Shown here piece by piece: positions 19,942-30,472 of a DNA stretch of 64,000 bases; within the stretch, counting starts at the first letter, position 1; each line of letters begins with the position of its first letter. The notes beneath the pieces are model-generated. The model was not told the origin of the DNA. It worked only from the letters and a program-made list of their open reading frames with translations, and did no database searches. A program made the translations under genes and the position numbers. Source of the DNA: Yamagishiella unicocca (taxonomy: Eukaryota; Chlorophyta; Chlorophyceae; Chlamydomonadales; Volvocaceae); the NCBI GenBank assembly GCA_003116995.1, contig BDSL01000199.1, positions 1 through 64,000 of the forward strand. The letters run 5' to 3'.

Positions 19942-22042
19942 TCACCCCACGAATCCATCCTGATGGGTTGTGGGCAGGGCGGGAGGCGGGCTAGTGGCCT
20001 CGGGGGCGGAGGCGAACGACCGGGGGACTGTGGGATCCAGGCTAGGGACGAACGTGGGGTACCGACAATAATGGCAGAGCGGTGACTTGCGATGGCAAGC
20101 AACCTCGCACGCTCGCAGCAAATCTGACCTGAAGCGGGCGTCCAAGATCAAACCAGACGGGACGATCACCTGCAACAACAGGCACAAACCGGAAGTAGCG
20201 ATATTCCAATGCTACAACACCACCGAGACAGGATGCGGACGAGCGTATGGTCCCACAAGTCGTCTGTCGTGCCCAAACCCAGTAACCCGACGGCCCCTGC
20301 CCGCCATACCCTCTCCGTACCTGCGTGTAGTAGGCGGAACATTGGTATCCCACGCGGTTCGGGATGTACGATGCGAACAAGCCCCATTTGTCGCCAACGC
20401 CGTACTTCCTGGCCGTCTCCACAAACAGGTTGTGCTCGTCCTCCGTCCACTCCCCCTGTGCTTGCTGCTCTCCCGGCGCGGTGTGGCGGTAGAAGTAGGC
20501 GTTGGGGTTCTTGTGCAGCTGGCTGGCGGCGAAGGCGCGGGCGTCGCTCCAGCCCTTCGCTTTCAGGTTCGTGGGCACGTCTGGACAGAGGGAGCGGTGG
20601 ATGGATGGGTGTGGCAGCTCTTCTCACCTGGAAGCGTCGATGGGCAGAACGTACCATCGGCGTAGGGAGGATGCTTTTCCATAGGAGGACTATTTGCAAC
20701 AGGACGGGCAAGGCCAGTACTTCAGCTGCAATATTTGCGCAAAACAGACGGACGTCTCCTACGCAAAATCTTTTTACTCGCACGCAGCTGGACGCGTGTC
20801 TAGACATAATCAACACAATGTCCGACACAGAGGTGACGCTATGAAATTGGAACATAAATGCACGATACGGAGCCTCAGGGCGGCCCCGCTTACTGTGTCC
20901 CTAGAGTAGACTACCATACGCACCTGATTTTTTTATCTTGTGCTGGAACTTGCCTCCGCCACCCAGATCCCAGGCCTCCGCAGCGCTTGAAGCTAAGCCG
21001 TACTTCATGGCAACATCCGCCTGGACCCAGCCCTTAAACCGGCCATCCGAGCGGAACCAGCCCTCAGGCAGCGGCAGGCCCTTGGACGCCAGGTACTCCT
21101 CCTGCAAGCGCGAGGGTGAACGCCCCGGGGGCCGGGCCTGGTGGTTTTTAGGTCCTTTTTTGAAGGTTAAAGGTGCCGGTCAAAGCATTACCTGAGTCGT
21201 GATACCGGCGCCGCGGGCTGCAGCTTTAGGTAGCCCGCCTGCGTCCGGCACGGGCCGGGGTGTATTGGAGTTTCAGTACATCCGGCTTGGGATTCTGAAA
21301 CCATCCCATACACCTATTAGGACCGTCCTAAAGCACGACAGGGTGCGTTAAGACGTGGCCCCTGCGCAGTAGTCTTTCCAGCTGTCACTGCCACCTACCT
21401 CACCATATCCCGCCTGCATGCCCATGGACGCTTGCATTACCGGGCAACGCGGCTTGGTCAGCAGCTCACCTGCTTCGTCTTCCATGACGTCCGCGATTCG
21501 CGGTGCAGCTGCAGCATTTGCACGTCGAGTGGACCGACGCACCGGCTCCACCACGCCACGTACACGTTTTGGCCGCGTCGTTCGTCGCTCCCCCCCCGAC
21601 CCATCCTCCTGTCTTACGTCATCATCCCTCATAGCAGGCCTTGTTGCAATTTTGCGCCGAATGAGACCGGTCACACCAATTTTTGCAAGCATTTCCTTGT
21701 TTCGGCGCATAAGGTCTGCTCTCTGAAAAACGTGGATTTGGAGTTAATCAGTGATCCATTTACTACGGATGCCAGGAGACGGTAGAGATGTCACAGATGG
21801 AAAAGATGTCACAGAAATTGTCCATCGTCCATCTGCGCCAGCGTGATCCTGCGGATATCGCAACATACCTCGCGGTCCAATTCGGTCGTATCCTCTTCGC
21901 ATAGTGCCCCCTCCTTTTCGTGCTTGTCAAGGAGGCGTCGTGCCTGGGGCTTGCCTCGCTCTTTAGTCGGGAAGACTGCAGCGTCTGCAATCGCAGCGCT
22001 GGCGTGTACTGAATGCAAACATAGTGTGTTTGATGTTTCCAT
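19942..22042 (-). CDS. SANT/Myb-like domain protein
   Basis: Six minus-strand exons keep phase: 22042-21869, 21722-21399, 21101-20924, 20580-20321, 20169-20129, 20041-19942, about 358 aa. The N-terminal part holds RADLMRRNKEMLAKIGVTGL and a basic TTRPKRVRGVVEPVRRSTRR stretch, a pattern I associate with algal nuclear proteins. The middle exon (EEYLASKGLPLPEGWFRSDG) leads to a SANT/Myb-like repeat: WTEDEHNLFVETARKYGVGD then KWGLFASYIPNRVGYQCSAY, with regularly spaced aromatic residues. It ends with VIVPSGLILDARF and a short Pro-rich tail. Likely nuclear and DNA- or chromatin-binding; target unknown. The start is the first in-frame Met of the first exon, and more upstream sequence is possible. 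All donors are GT and acceptors CAG or TAG. Confidence 0.75.
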
Positions 22043-22413
22043 ATCTGTTGTGGCCTATTGGGGGCAGGACCAACCTCGTCTACAAGGACTGGCTTTCGTA
22101 AAAAAACGTCATGTCAACTAATTACGGATTGCTCTCTTGTCTCTCTATTCTACTATATCACATTATTTAATGCGCGACTGTTCGCGGCGATGGCCGAGGC
22201 AGCTGTTTCTTCAACAACCGTTCAAACATGGTCTCGGCGCGTCAAGGTACGGACAATCTGGAGACGACTCGTGCACTAAATTGGTCGCGTATGTCTACTG
22301 GAAATAACCTCGTAGTGGATTGCCTCGACTGCTATGCGGGAATTGGGTGGGTTACAGGAAGGGATTCGGAGGGGTATATGAATTTCTGTCATGTTGGTTG
22401 TAACCAGGGGTTC

Positions 22414-22722
22414 CTATCCCCGCCTGGCAATGCTCCTTTTTTCTGGTGGTTCAGCGGTTATACTGATGGTGGGACGCATTAACTCTTCCTCCCCAGGAGG
22501 CCCCACGCTGATGGAATGCACAGGGACCAACCTGGACCAGCAACCCAAGTAAATGGACATGAGGGAGGCTGAACATCCAATAACTTCATAGATAAATTTC
22601 AGGACGTCCTCCCTCGAGGTTACATGGGCGCAAACTGTTGGTACTCGTAGGAGCGCTGTCCTCCTCTCAGCTGGATTCACGGCCGCGAGCTCAGACATCT
22701 CCTCTTTTACCACGGCGAACAC
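22414..22722 (-). CDS. Hypothetical ORF, 102 aa
   Basis: Starts MFAVVKEEMSELAAVNPAER and continues with balanced composition (e.g. SREDVLKFIYEVIGCSAS, then SRLVPVHSISVGPPGEEEL). It looks like genuine protein sequence. No domain recognised. It may be a downstream exon of the ORF at 23176-23530 on the same strand. Confidence 0.3.
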   Translation of the reverse strand: MFAVVKEEMSELAAVNPAERRTALLRVPTVCAHVTSREDVLKFIYEVIGCSASLMSIYLGCWSRLVPVHSISVGPPGEEELMRPTISITAEPPEKRSIARRG

Positions 22723-23175
22723 GTACGCACGCCCACACGGACAGACATCGTATGCATTCTAATCACAGCGTCGGTTACTTTTACCGCCTTTTGTGTGAGT
22801 CCATTTGTGTGGCTCGTCTAGGCATAGCAGCCGTGGGCGGAACTCGACCTCAGGCTTTTAACACATAAACCAAATCCTCCAGCATGCAATTTACCGAGCT
22901 ATCCTAACGGTTCGGTTTTGCTTACTGTCTCAGTAAACCTACGGGTTTCCTCTCTCAAACCCCTCAACGTGACGGATGTTAGTGCCGGAACGAGATAGGC
23001 TGAGATGAACGATAGAAAACGGCCTAGAACCCAGCCCATCATAAGCGCCCCCAGCACGCATTGCCCTTGAGACAGAAGTCCATGGCCGTGTAAGCCTTGT
23101 ATCACCTTCGCGATATCTGGTCATAATGAGCGCCCCCAGCACACAGTGGCCTACGGCCCTACGCCTTACTTGATC

Positions 23176-23530
23176 TTACTGCCCTTGAGACAGAAGCCCA
23201 TGGCTGTGTAAGCCTGGTATCACCTTCGCGTTATCTGCCCAGCTTGCCCCTGCTTGCCTAACCATAAGGCACTGACTGACGAACGTGGAGCTTGGTAACC
23301 CCTTTCCGCGCCGCAACCGCTGCCAAACATACGTGGCTTTCGCAAGGTATTTTACCCACTTCGTATCTCTATATCGCGTGAAGATTGCATCGTCCGATAG
23401 AAACAAGCCGCCATCAAGTGCTCCCAATGCGCCGCAGTGTTTTTCATTTGCAGGGGGCATAACCCAAATCCGGACCGACTTCGATGCGGAGACATATGTG
23501 TGTCTTTATGAAACAGGGCAGCATCGTATA
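23176..23530 (-). CDS. Hypothetical ORF fragment, about 115 codons
   Basis: The open frame reads SVRIWVMPPANEKHCGALGA, LDGGLFLSDDAIFTRYRDTK, then WVKYLAKATYVWQRLRRGKG. Rich in aromatic and charged residues and unlike shadow ORFs. The first Met is at 23460, but the frame is open upstream. It ends 30 bp outside the left TIR of the adjacent element, so it may be an older mobile-element gene that the element landed beside. Confidence 0.35.
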
Positions 23531-23562
23531 TGAATTGCATCGACCTTATGGCCATAGGCCTC

Positions 23563-23940
23563 GCGGAGGCCCCTCATGTGCCCCACAGGCCTCATGTGCC
23601 CGCAATTCGCCGGATTTCATCGGAAATCCGGGATGAAAGTAAGCCGTACTCCCGCCGAACTTCATCCAACGCGAATTGCAATTCGCATGCGCTGCAAATC
23701 ACAATACATAGCACCTGGCGCCGCGCACGGCTGCCATAGCGATCAATCTTTAATATTTACAACGCCCGTAGGACGCCTGCGGAACTCGCGCCTCGCGCGG
23801 ACACCGGCCGCGCGCATTGCAGCTTGCAGCCAGGCGCCGCGCGGCCTTTTCTACCTGTTCCACGACCTGCCTCTTTCATAAGTCACTTACAGCGTACTAC
23901 ACAGCCTAGGATGGCGGAAAGCGGCGACCGGCGCCCTGCC
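23563..23940 (+). repeat. Left terminal inverted repeat
   Basis: Matches 28886-29239 inverted. It contains the hairpin CGGATTTCATCGGAAATCCG and, at its inner edge, an ATG at 23911 reading inward. Confidence 0.8.
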
Positions 23941-24159
23941 AATGCGCGATTGAGTTATGTAATGTGGGCGGCTTCGGGGCGTCACATCTGCTTTGTAGCG
24001 CCGGGACGGGATCGTACAGCGAACGCGGCATCTGAGCACGGGGGTGGCGGCCTGGCGGGCTGGAGCGGGGGTGGCGGCTGGGGTTTGGGGTTGGGCGACA
24101 CGGGCCGCTGCAGCAGCACCCGCCGTCGCCAGGGCCTGGCCCAGCGGCGTGTACGATGA
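23911..24159 (+). CDS. Short ORF starting inside the left TIR, 82 aa
   Basis: Begins MAESGDRRPA, the same ten residues that open the ORF in the right TIR at 28909, then diverges at the TIR's inner edge into a Gly-rich sequence. Probably a by-product of the TIR carrying a start codon; coding status is uncertain. Confidence 0.25.
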   Translation: MAESGDRRPANARLSYVMWAASGRHICFVAPGRDRTANAASEHGGGGLAGWSGGGGWGLGLGDTGRCSSTRRRQGLAQRRVR

Positions 24160-24206
24160 TGGCCCAGCGGCGTGTACGATGATGGCCCAGCGGCGTGTAC
24201 GACGAT
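24138..24206. repeat. 23-bp tandem repeat, three units
   Basis: The unit GGCCCAGCGGCGTGTACGAT plus GAT occurs three times inside the left part of the transposon. Confidence 0.75.
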
Positions 24207-24674
24207 GCGCAGCCTAGCAACGCTCTCACTGTCTGACACGGCGCCACGGTGTTGGCAAACTGAACGATTCAGATTCATTATGCTGGTTGGTTGTGGTAAT
24301 GGACGGCTGGAGTGGCGCCTGTCGTACGAACCACACGGACGTACGCGTGGCCTGGTACCGTGTGGGTCATAAGCATCTCATTCTCGACATGAACGGGCTC
24401 TGTCTCGCAGGACAGCGGGTCAATCCTGGTGCAGGGATGCAACCACTTTTGAGCACCACACGAAAAGCCCCGCGTTACAACCATGCATGTCAATGAGCCC
24501 CCTAATTCATTCGTTATCACGAGACAGTGTCACACAGTCAGTTATACTCAACGCCACTTGCCGGTCGAAACACAGCTGTAGCCGCTCCCCCTCCCCCTTC
24601 CACCGAACGTCACACGCGTGCTGCCACGTCAGTCCGTCCATGGCCCTTGAACTGTCAAGTCCCGATGCCCGCCA

Positions 24675-26823
24675 TCACTGTCCCGGACCGGCCGCGAGGC
24701 CGTCGAGCTGACGTACGTACTCCATTCGTCGAGTCAGCGCATCAACACGCGCGCTGTTCCGGTGGTGGAGCGCCAGCCGCATGCATGTCATGAAATTGGC
24801 CTGCGTCATCTGACTGAGCATCGATTTAAACGGTCGTAGCTCACGGTTGACCTGCTCCGCCACCTCCGAGTTAATGTGCGCGAGTCCGAGGAACAGCGAC
24901 AGGTTGTACGCATGTGAGCAGCTGACGTGGTTCCCCCAGTGGAACCGGTCCACTGCGAACTGCGTGCCCGCAAAAAACGAGGGAGCGCGGTTTGCGCAGT
25001 ATTCGTGCAGGTTGCATGCGTGCAGGTCGGGCGCAGTCGCCAGGTACTGCACCATCCAGCTGTATACCTCAATTCGGCCCTCTGCCTTTGGCAGGATGAA
25101 AAAGGTGCTCACAGAACAGGGTGAAGACGCCCCCTGTCCGGGGCCCCCGGGCGACGAATGCACGAGAGCACGCTGTGTCACCACCCTGCTCCGCGGATCC
25201 CCGCCCGCTTCCCCCCTCGTCCATCTCCACCTGTACCCGATTCCGCACACGGCCCAAGCCGCAGCACACCCCCGTCTGCAGGCAGGCGTCCGACTCAGCA
25301 GACGGCACGTCAGCCTCCGTGAACATGGCGCCGCCGTCAAACCCAATCACGCACAGCTCAGCGAGGGTGCACAAGCGGCCGAGGAAGTCCCGCAGCGACA
25401 CGGCGCAATCCGGTGCCACGTCCAGCATTACCTCCAGAGCGCTCCACAGTACCGGGGCGGTGCGGTGCATAACGTCGCCCTTGTCCCGCAGGTTTTTCAC
25501 GTTGCCTTCCAGCCACGGCTTGATCGCTTGCTTTGCAGCAGCCGCCGGCAAACAAGCGACGCCGGTGCAGTGCTGGCAAGGCAGTCGACCAGTCGCGTCT
25601 TGGGCGGGCTCCTCACCATCCTCTCCACCATTATTGCTGTCGCTGTCTCCGCTGCCGCTCACGACACCACCTCCGTCGCCGCCATCGACACCCTGTGCCT
25701 CCCGGCCGGCCGTCCCACCGGCGATTTGGTCGCTCTGCACCGTGTCGTCCGTGTGCGCCCAGGGCAGCTCTGCACGGAATGCCCGGCCCACGCTGGACAC
25801 AAGGGAGCATTTGCTGCCGTGCCCACTGTGGCAGTAGTGCAGGCCTTGGCCGCGCTGTACGCAGCGCACCATGGTGCCGTCCAGCGACCCATCCTCCAGC
25901 CAGATGTAATCCCCGGGCTGCACGGCAACAGCACGCTGTCCGCTGGGCCGGCGCCCGCACTGCCGTTGTCAGGTATTAATGGGTCACCATTCCCGACGTG
26001 TACCACGCGGCACCCCTGGTCCGCTCGCCCTGCCGCTACGGGCCAGTCGCTGAGGGGCGCAGTGATCAGACCGCGGAACTCAGCATATCTGAGACGCAAG
26101 CAGGGCTGTGTGGTCGCGCCGTACACCTCGCAGGAGCAGCAAGGCGACCCGCCCCATCGAATCGCACCTGGGCTTCGAAGAACGCAGGGGGCGGAAGCTG
26201 CTATGTCCTGCGTACGTAATGGTGGGACCGGGGGGAGAGGGGGGACTTGGTACCGCCCTTGCTTTTCCCTAAACACGTGCACCGATCGAAGCCCCTCCAC
26301 GTGCTTCCATGACGTACCGCTCGAATTGCTGCACCCAGCTTCTGCTGGAGAACATGGCCAGCGCACGCTGCCCGCCGAGGATGGTCTTGGTTGCACCATC
26401 AGTACCAACGGAGAGAATGTACCCCAGGAAGGGCTTGGCCTCGCCTTGCTCTCGTACATGTTTGCGCACGTCGTCCTCGTACCGGCCCCAGCGCCGCGTC
26501 CGATTGCGCTTTGCGTCATTAACCACACTCTCATTGAGGCCGTACGTGCTGTCCGATATACGCACTTGCACGCTACCCGGCGGCACAGGCGTCTCAGTGA
26601 GGTGTTCGGTTGCGAGCGGCTGCGCGAGCTGAATCAGCCACCGGGTCCAATCTGGTGACCTCTTGGCGTGCTTTGATGCGTATATGTCAAACTCATTCAC
26701 GTGCTTTTCAAAGACGCCAGCAAAAACTATATCGTCCGGCCCTGTGGCGTGTAGCAGCCTACTACTCAACAGCAGGTGATCGTTAGCCTGACGTTTGTGC
26801 TGGCGCTGTGACATTCTCTTCAA
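24675..26823 (-). pseudogene. KDZ-like transposase, frameshifted
   Basis: Three overlapping minus-strand frames (26823-26269, 25923-25069, about 25117-24675) read as one decayed protein. The last part has AVDRFHWGNHVSCSHAYNL, then AHINSEVAEQVNRELRPFKS and MLSQMTQANFMTCMRLALHH. This matches the C-terminal DRFHxxxHxxC / INxEIAEQ / MxxxxFxxxLxLxxxxRN region I know from Kyakuja-Dileera-Zisupton transposases. The middle part has a Cys-rich segment (SPCCSCEVYG) and a DGGAMF box, then GGVFTLFCEH. After it the frame must shift by one base near 25108 to reach FFILPKAEGRIEVYSW, so this copy is probably inactive. A second frame change lies near 25925-26270. The family call rests on motif memory and is moderate. 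Confidence 0.55.
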
Positions 26824-27572
26824 TACTGGTAGAGCTAGGGCTCGAGAAGCTGCATGTGCAACGTGTCGTTGTCATTGCACGCTTCATGACCGTCGTATCG
26901 GTTCCGAAACGGCCCATGGGTCGCATTGGCTTTCCAGAGAGAACGGCGAGAGACCGACAATTCCACGAAATTACCACATTACGGGATCAAACGTCCCTCC
27001 TGTCGGTCGCGTCCTCACGACCCAGTCCTCTGCCACGTCCTTACGAACCAGTCCTCTGCCACTAAACACACCCTCGCAACGAGGTCCAGACCGCAGAAGA
27101 TTGTCTGGGGTGACCTCCCGCCATCTGTCCCCTCCCCTAGATTCTCGTCACTCGGGCTTACTTTTCATACCTCCCCCCTCGACCGTTAAACCTGCCTGCC
27201 CTGACTGCCGGATTGCCTCTTGCGAAGCGCCAGACACACAGACACACACATCCTGCATTGCGACTGCACCCCTGCGCTTACTTAAACGTACGCACACGTA
27301 AAAACACCCATTTGCGCGGCTTGCACGCGCAAAGGTGCACGCTAATTTGCGTTGAGCGAGTGCCTCTAAAAACATGACCGCGTTTGGCTCGCGATTCGCG
27401 TGCCACGGCCAAACTCACGACATCTTATACGACACGCTAAGCCACATGCCGCTACCGAAGCGCTCGGGGGCGGGGTGCTGTCGCACGAGAACATGGGTAA
27501 CGCGCTCGCTGCAAACCTGGCCGACGGAGTCACACGGGGTAACCCACTGCGGCAGCGCATGCCGCACGGGCT

Positions 27573-28175
27573 CTACGTCCAGCCATGTGGCGATAGGGAG
27601 CGCTGGCGCGGGTTGCACACATAGCCACGGCGCTCCAGGTCCACGACACACATCACCCCGCGCCGGGCCTCCTGTGGCTGCGGTTGCTGCCTTGCAATGC
27701 GCTGTACAGTTTGTCGTGGGGTTGAGGACGGCTGTGGTTGACCCTGCATCGCCGCAAGGAAGTCCTGCATGGCGCTGAGCACTTGCTGCATGTCCGAGAT
27801 GATGGCCTGCTGCTGGCGCTGCACCAGCTGCGGGGCCGGAGGGCACGGCACCAGCGGAGGAGCAGTCGTCTGCGCTTGCATTCTGGCCACGGGTCCGAGG
27901 CACCCCTTCTTCCAGTGGGGATGTCTGCAGTTTTCACATGCCCCACCGCAGCGGTTACCGCCCGTGCGGTACCGCCGAGGCACCGCGTCGCGCTGGTCCG
28001 TGGTGCCAGTTGGCAGCACGGAAGCCCCCGCTCCGCCGCCTGGCGACCACACAGCCGCGGCCACCCGTGTCCCCGCCTGGTCGGCGGACCGTGCAGCAGC
28101 GCGCTGCGCCGTGGACCCTGGATGGGGGCGGGCGAAACAGGCGCGGGTTGCTGACAGGCCAGAGGTGCACTGCAC
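27573..28175 (-). CDS. Transposon accessory ORF: Cys/His knuckle plus Gln-rich coiled coil, 200 aa
   Basis: An open minus-strand frame. Near its middle is RCGGACENCRHPHWKKGCLG, a C-x3-C-x2-C-x4-H-x4-C pattern that could bind zinc. A Gln/Met-rich heptad-like helix follows (QQQAIISDMQQVLSAMQDFL). A nucleic-acid-binding, multimerising accessory protein would fit; this is inference. An overlapping frame (28294-27653) contains a hydrophobic stretch but looks like a shadow. Confidence 0.4.
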   Translation of the reverse strand: MQCTSGLSATRACFARPHPGSTAQRAAARSADQAGTRVAAAVWSPGGGAGASVLPTGTTDQRDAVPRRYRTGGNRCGGACENCRHPHWKKGCLGPVARMQAQTTAPPLVPCPPAPQLVQRQQQAIISDMQQVLSAMQDFLAAMQGQPQPSSTPRQTVQRIARQQPQPQEARRGVMCVVDLERRGYVCNPRQRSLSPHGWT

Positions 28176-28312
28176 TGGTCAGCGTGCCATCGGGTTACAG
28201 TCCATGCTGAACCGTCCATGTGAAATACATTGGCAAGGAACAGGACGAGGATCCATGCCACCACCCCCACAAAACAACATGCACGCCGACCCACCCACCG
28301 TCATCATCACCA

Positions 28313-28909
28313 TCATCGGATGAGACCTCGATGACGTCGTGCGCCTGGCACTGATGGACTACCCGATAGGGAGGCGAGTCGGCGCCTGCAGCAGCACCAC
28401 CCTCGCTTAAACAATGGCAAACGACCTATCTTGGACACACGTGCCTTACCAGTCAGGCCCAGTGCCGTTGCGCAGCTTCGCGCCGGGCCGCTGCCGCCGC
28501 TGCTGCGCCGATGGCACATTCCCTGCCGACCCGCTGCACCCCAAGGGCCAGACGCATGCACGCCACGGACCCGGTTGGAGGCGGGATCAGAGCCACCGCT
28601 GGCAGCCTGCCACAGAAGCACCGGGTGCAGTTTGGCATCAGCCGCAACGGACAGTTTAAGGATCCCCCCCTGCTGGCTGGGTACGCACCTGTTGATGTGC
28701 AACACGCCACCGGTATTTAACCTACGCCGTCGCTCAGGCACCGGGCTGTCATACCCGGTTGAGAGGTCCAGTACGTCTGCAATGGCAATGCAAAGAGAGC
28801 ACACCGTCGACGACTCGACTTGAATGGCCGTTGCCTCGGCGAACCCCTCAGCATGCTTCACAACCAGATGACCCACACCTGCTGGGCGCCGGTCGCCGCT
28901 TTCCGCCAT
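28313..28909 (-). CDS. ORF starting in the right TIR, 198 aa, unknown
   Basis: Begins MAESGDRRPA inside the TIR, then continues VGHLVVKHAEGFAEATAIQV and IAIADVLDLSTGYDSPVPER, with protein-like composition for about 100 residues before becoming Arg/Ser/Gly-rich. It could be the first exon of the transposase gene or a separate protein. The start codon position is fixed by the TIR, which suggests that the TIR supplies the promoter and initiation site. Confidence 0.4.
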   Translation of the reverse strand: MAESGDRRPAGVGHLVVKHAEGFAEATAIQVESSTVCSLCIAIADVLDLSTGYDSPVPERRRRLNTGGVLHINRCVPSQQGGILKLSVAADAKLHPVLLWQAASGGSDPASNRVRGVHASGPWGAAGRQGMCHRRSSGGSGPARSCATALGLTGKARVSKIGRLPLFKRGWCCCRRRLASLSGSPSVPGARRHRGLIR

Positions 28910-29239
28910 CCTAGGCTGTGTAGTACGCTGTAAGTGACTTATGAAAGAGGCAGGTCGTGGAATAGGTAGAAAAGGCCGCGCGGCGCCTGGCTGCAAGTTA
29001 CAATGCGCGCGGCCGGTGGCCGCGCGAGGCGCGAGTTCCGCAGGCGTCCTATGGGCGTTGTAAATATTAAAGATTGATCGCTATGGCAGCCGCGCGCTGC
29101 GCCAGGTGCTATGTATTTTGATTTGCAGCACATGCGAATTGCAATTCGCGTTGGATGAAATTCGGCGGGAGTACGGCTTACTTTCATCCCGGATTTCCGA
29201 TGAAATCCGGCGAATTGCGGGCACATGAGGGGCCTCCAC
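28886..29239 (-). repeat. Right terminal inverted repeat
   Basis: The inverted copy of 23563-23940 without its 18-bp duplication. Its outer tip GAGGGGCCTC (29227-29236) also begins the next element. Confidence 0.8.
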
Positions 29240-30120
29240 GCCCGCAGAAGTGGTGACTTCCGCGGAAATCAAAGAGGAGATCACGACCACCTACTCGTGA
29301 TCCCCAAAACATACTTCACTGCCACAACTATACATAACATAGCATTTTGGCTTAACACACGCGTTCTGCACTTCAATCGTTGTTTTAAGACCTCAAGCCG
29401 GGTTCCAGCGCTGCAATATGCAATTGTCTCTTATCAATGGCGCACAGCCTTAGCCTGGATAGCAACGCGAGGCTCGAATTCGCAGCCAGTGGTCTGCCCC
29501 CATTTTACTAGGGTGGATCGCGGACAAACAGGAGCATCGCCATGCGCAACGTGTCCAGCGGCAATTTCGGTAAGCAGCCTTCGCCGGGTGCTGCTATGGC
29601 CACTTGAAAGCGCGATGCAATAATACGTGCCCAGTGACAACTGTGGTAAGTATCGTTCGCCAACAATCGTGATGGTTAGCCTGAACGAAACCAATCCGCT
29701 CCTGCCCATCGCGCATCGCCCATCGATGTGTGTCAGCGTATGGGCTTGCATCTGCTTGCAGGCCGACGTTTTGGCGGTGCCACGGCCGCTCACCTGGCAC
29801 AAATCAACAACGGGATGGCAGCCCCACGGCGCTTTCCGTCTGCGGGGAAGCGGGCTCCTGTGCGGGCTCTGGTGCGGCGGGGTGCGACGGTGGCAGCGGC
29901 GCCTCCCTCCCCTTCCTTCCGTCGACGGTCAATGCCCCTTGCATCCGCCGCCACCACAACCACCACCTCCCCGCTCACGACTATGACCCTAGGCTGCACC
30001 ACCGCTGCCGTCGCCGCCGCAGCAGCGGTCGCCATCCCTCCCCTCCCCCCGAGCTCCACCACCACCGCCAGCGCAAGACGTGACACTGCTGCCAGGCGGA
30101 AACCGCCCGTCCCCGTTTAG

Positions 30121-30472
30121 GTCGCCGCCGGCGGCACTGCTGTGATATCGGAGCACGCAGCCCCACGCACCACGTTGCGGTGGAGCCACGGCCGCTCTTG
30201 TGGTGCAGCGAGCACACTTGGTGCAGCGAGCACACCTGGGTGTGCAGTAATTTGTTGTATCAATACTCCTCGCGCCGCCCAAAGGATGGCCTCGTTGGGT
30301 TACAGCTCATGGGGGGATTTCGGCCAGCGGTGATTATGTAGTGCCCTTGGCGCTGTTGTATTCTGGGGGTGATGTCGTGCAGCTAGGTAGGCGGTGTGGG
30401 GAGGGGGAGAGGCTCCTTTCCGCGTGTAACTGCGACCGCCTTGTGGGTTACAATACACCAATTCCTTACACC
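30121..30472 (+). repeat. Internal repeat unit, copy 1, of the second element
   Basis: Starts at a GGCGGCACTGCTGTGAT block and ends CCTTGTGGGTTACAATACACC. Aligns with copies at about 31741-32165 and 32272-32708. Confidence 0.6.

Larger units (their letters stand above)
22043..23562. other. Intergenic region with two protein-like minus-strand ORF fragments and a 58-bp duplication
   Basis: It carries a near-repeat (GCCCTTGAGACAGAAGTCCA... and GCCCTTGAGACAGAAGCCCA...) at about 23062-23119 and 23180-23238. The ORF fragments at 22414-22722 and 23176-23530 are listed separately. The first 150 bp hold the presumed promoter of the SANT gene. Confidence 0.5.
23563..29239. mobile_element. DNA transposon of about 5.7 kb with about 360-bp terminal inverted repeats
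   Basis: The left end (23563-23940) and right end (28886-29239) are inverted copies of each other at roughly 90% identity. Shared landmarks in opposite orientation include GAGGCCCCTCATGTGCC at the tip, the perfect palindrome GCGAATTGCAATTCGC (23671 and 29134), AATATTTACAACGCCC, and GATGGCGGAAAGCGGCGACC at the inner edge. The left TIR has an extra 18-bp CCACAGGCCTCATGTGCC duplication. The interior carries minus-strand ORFs, including a KDZ-like transposase. Target-site duplications could not be fixed because the right end abuts a second element sharing the GAGGGGCCTC tip. Confidence 0.75.
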
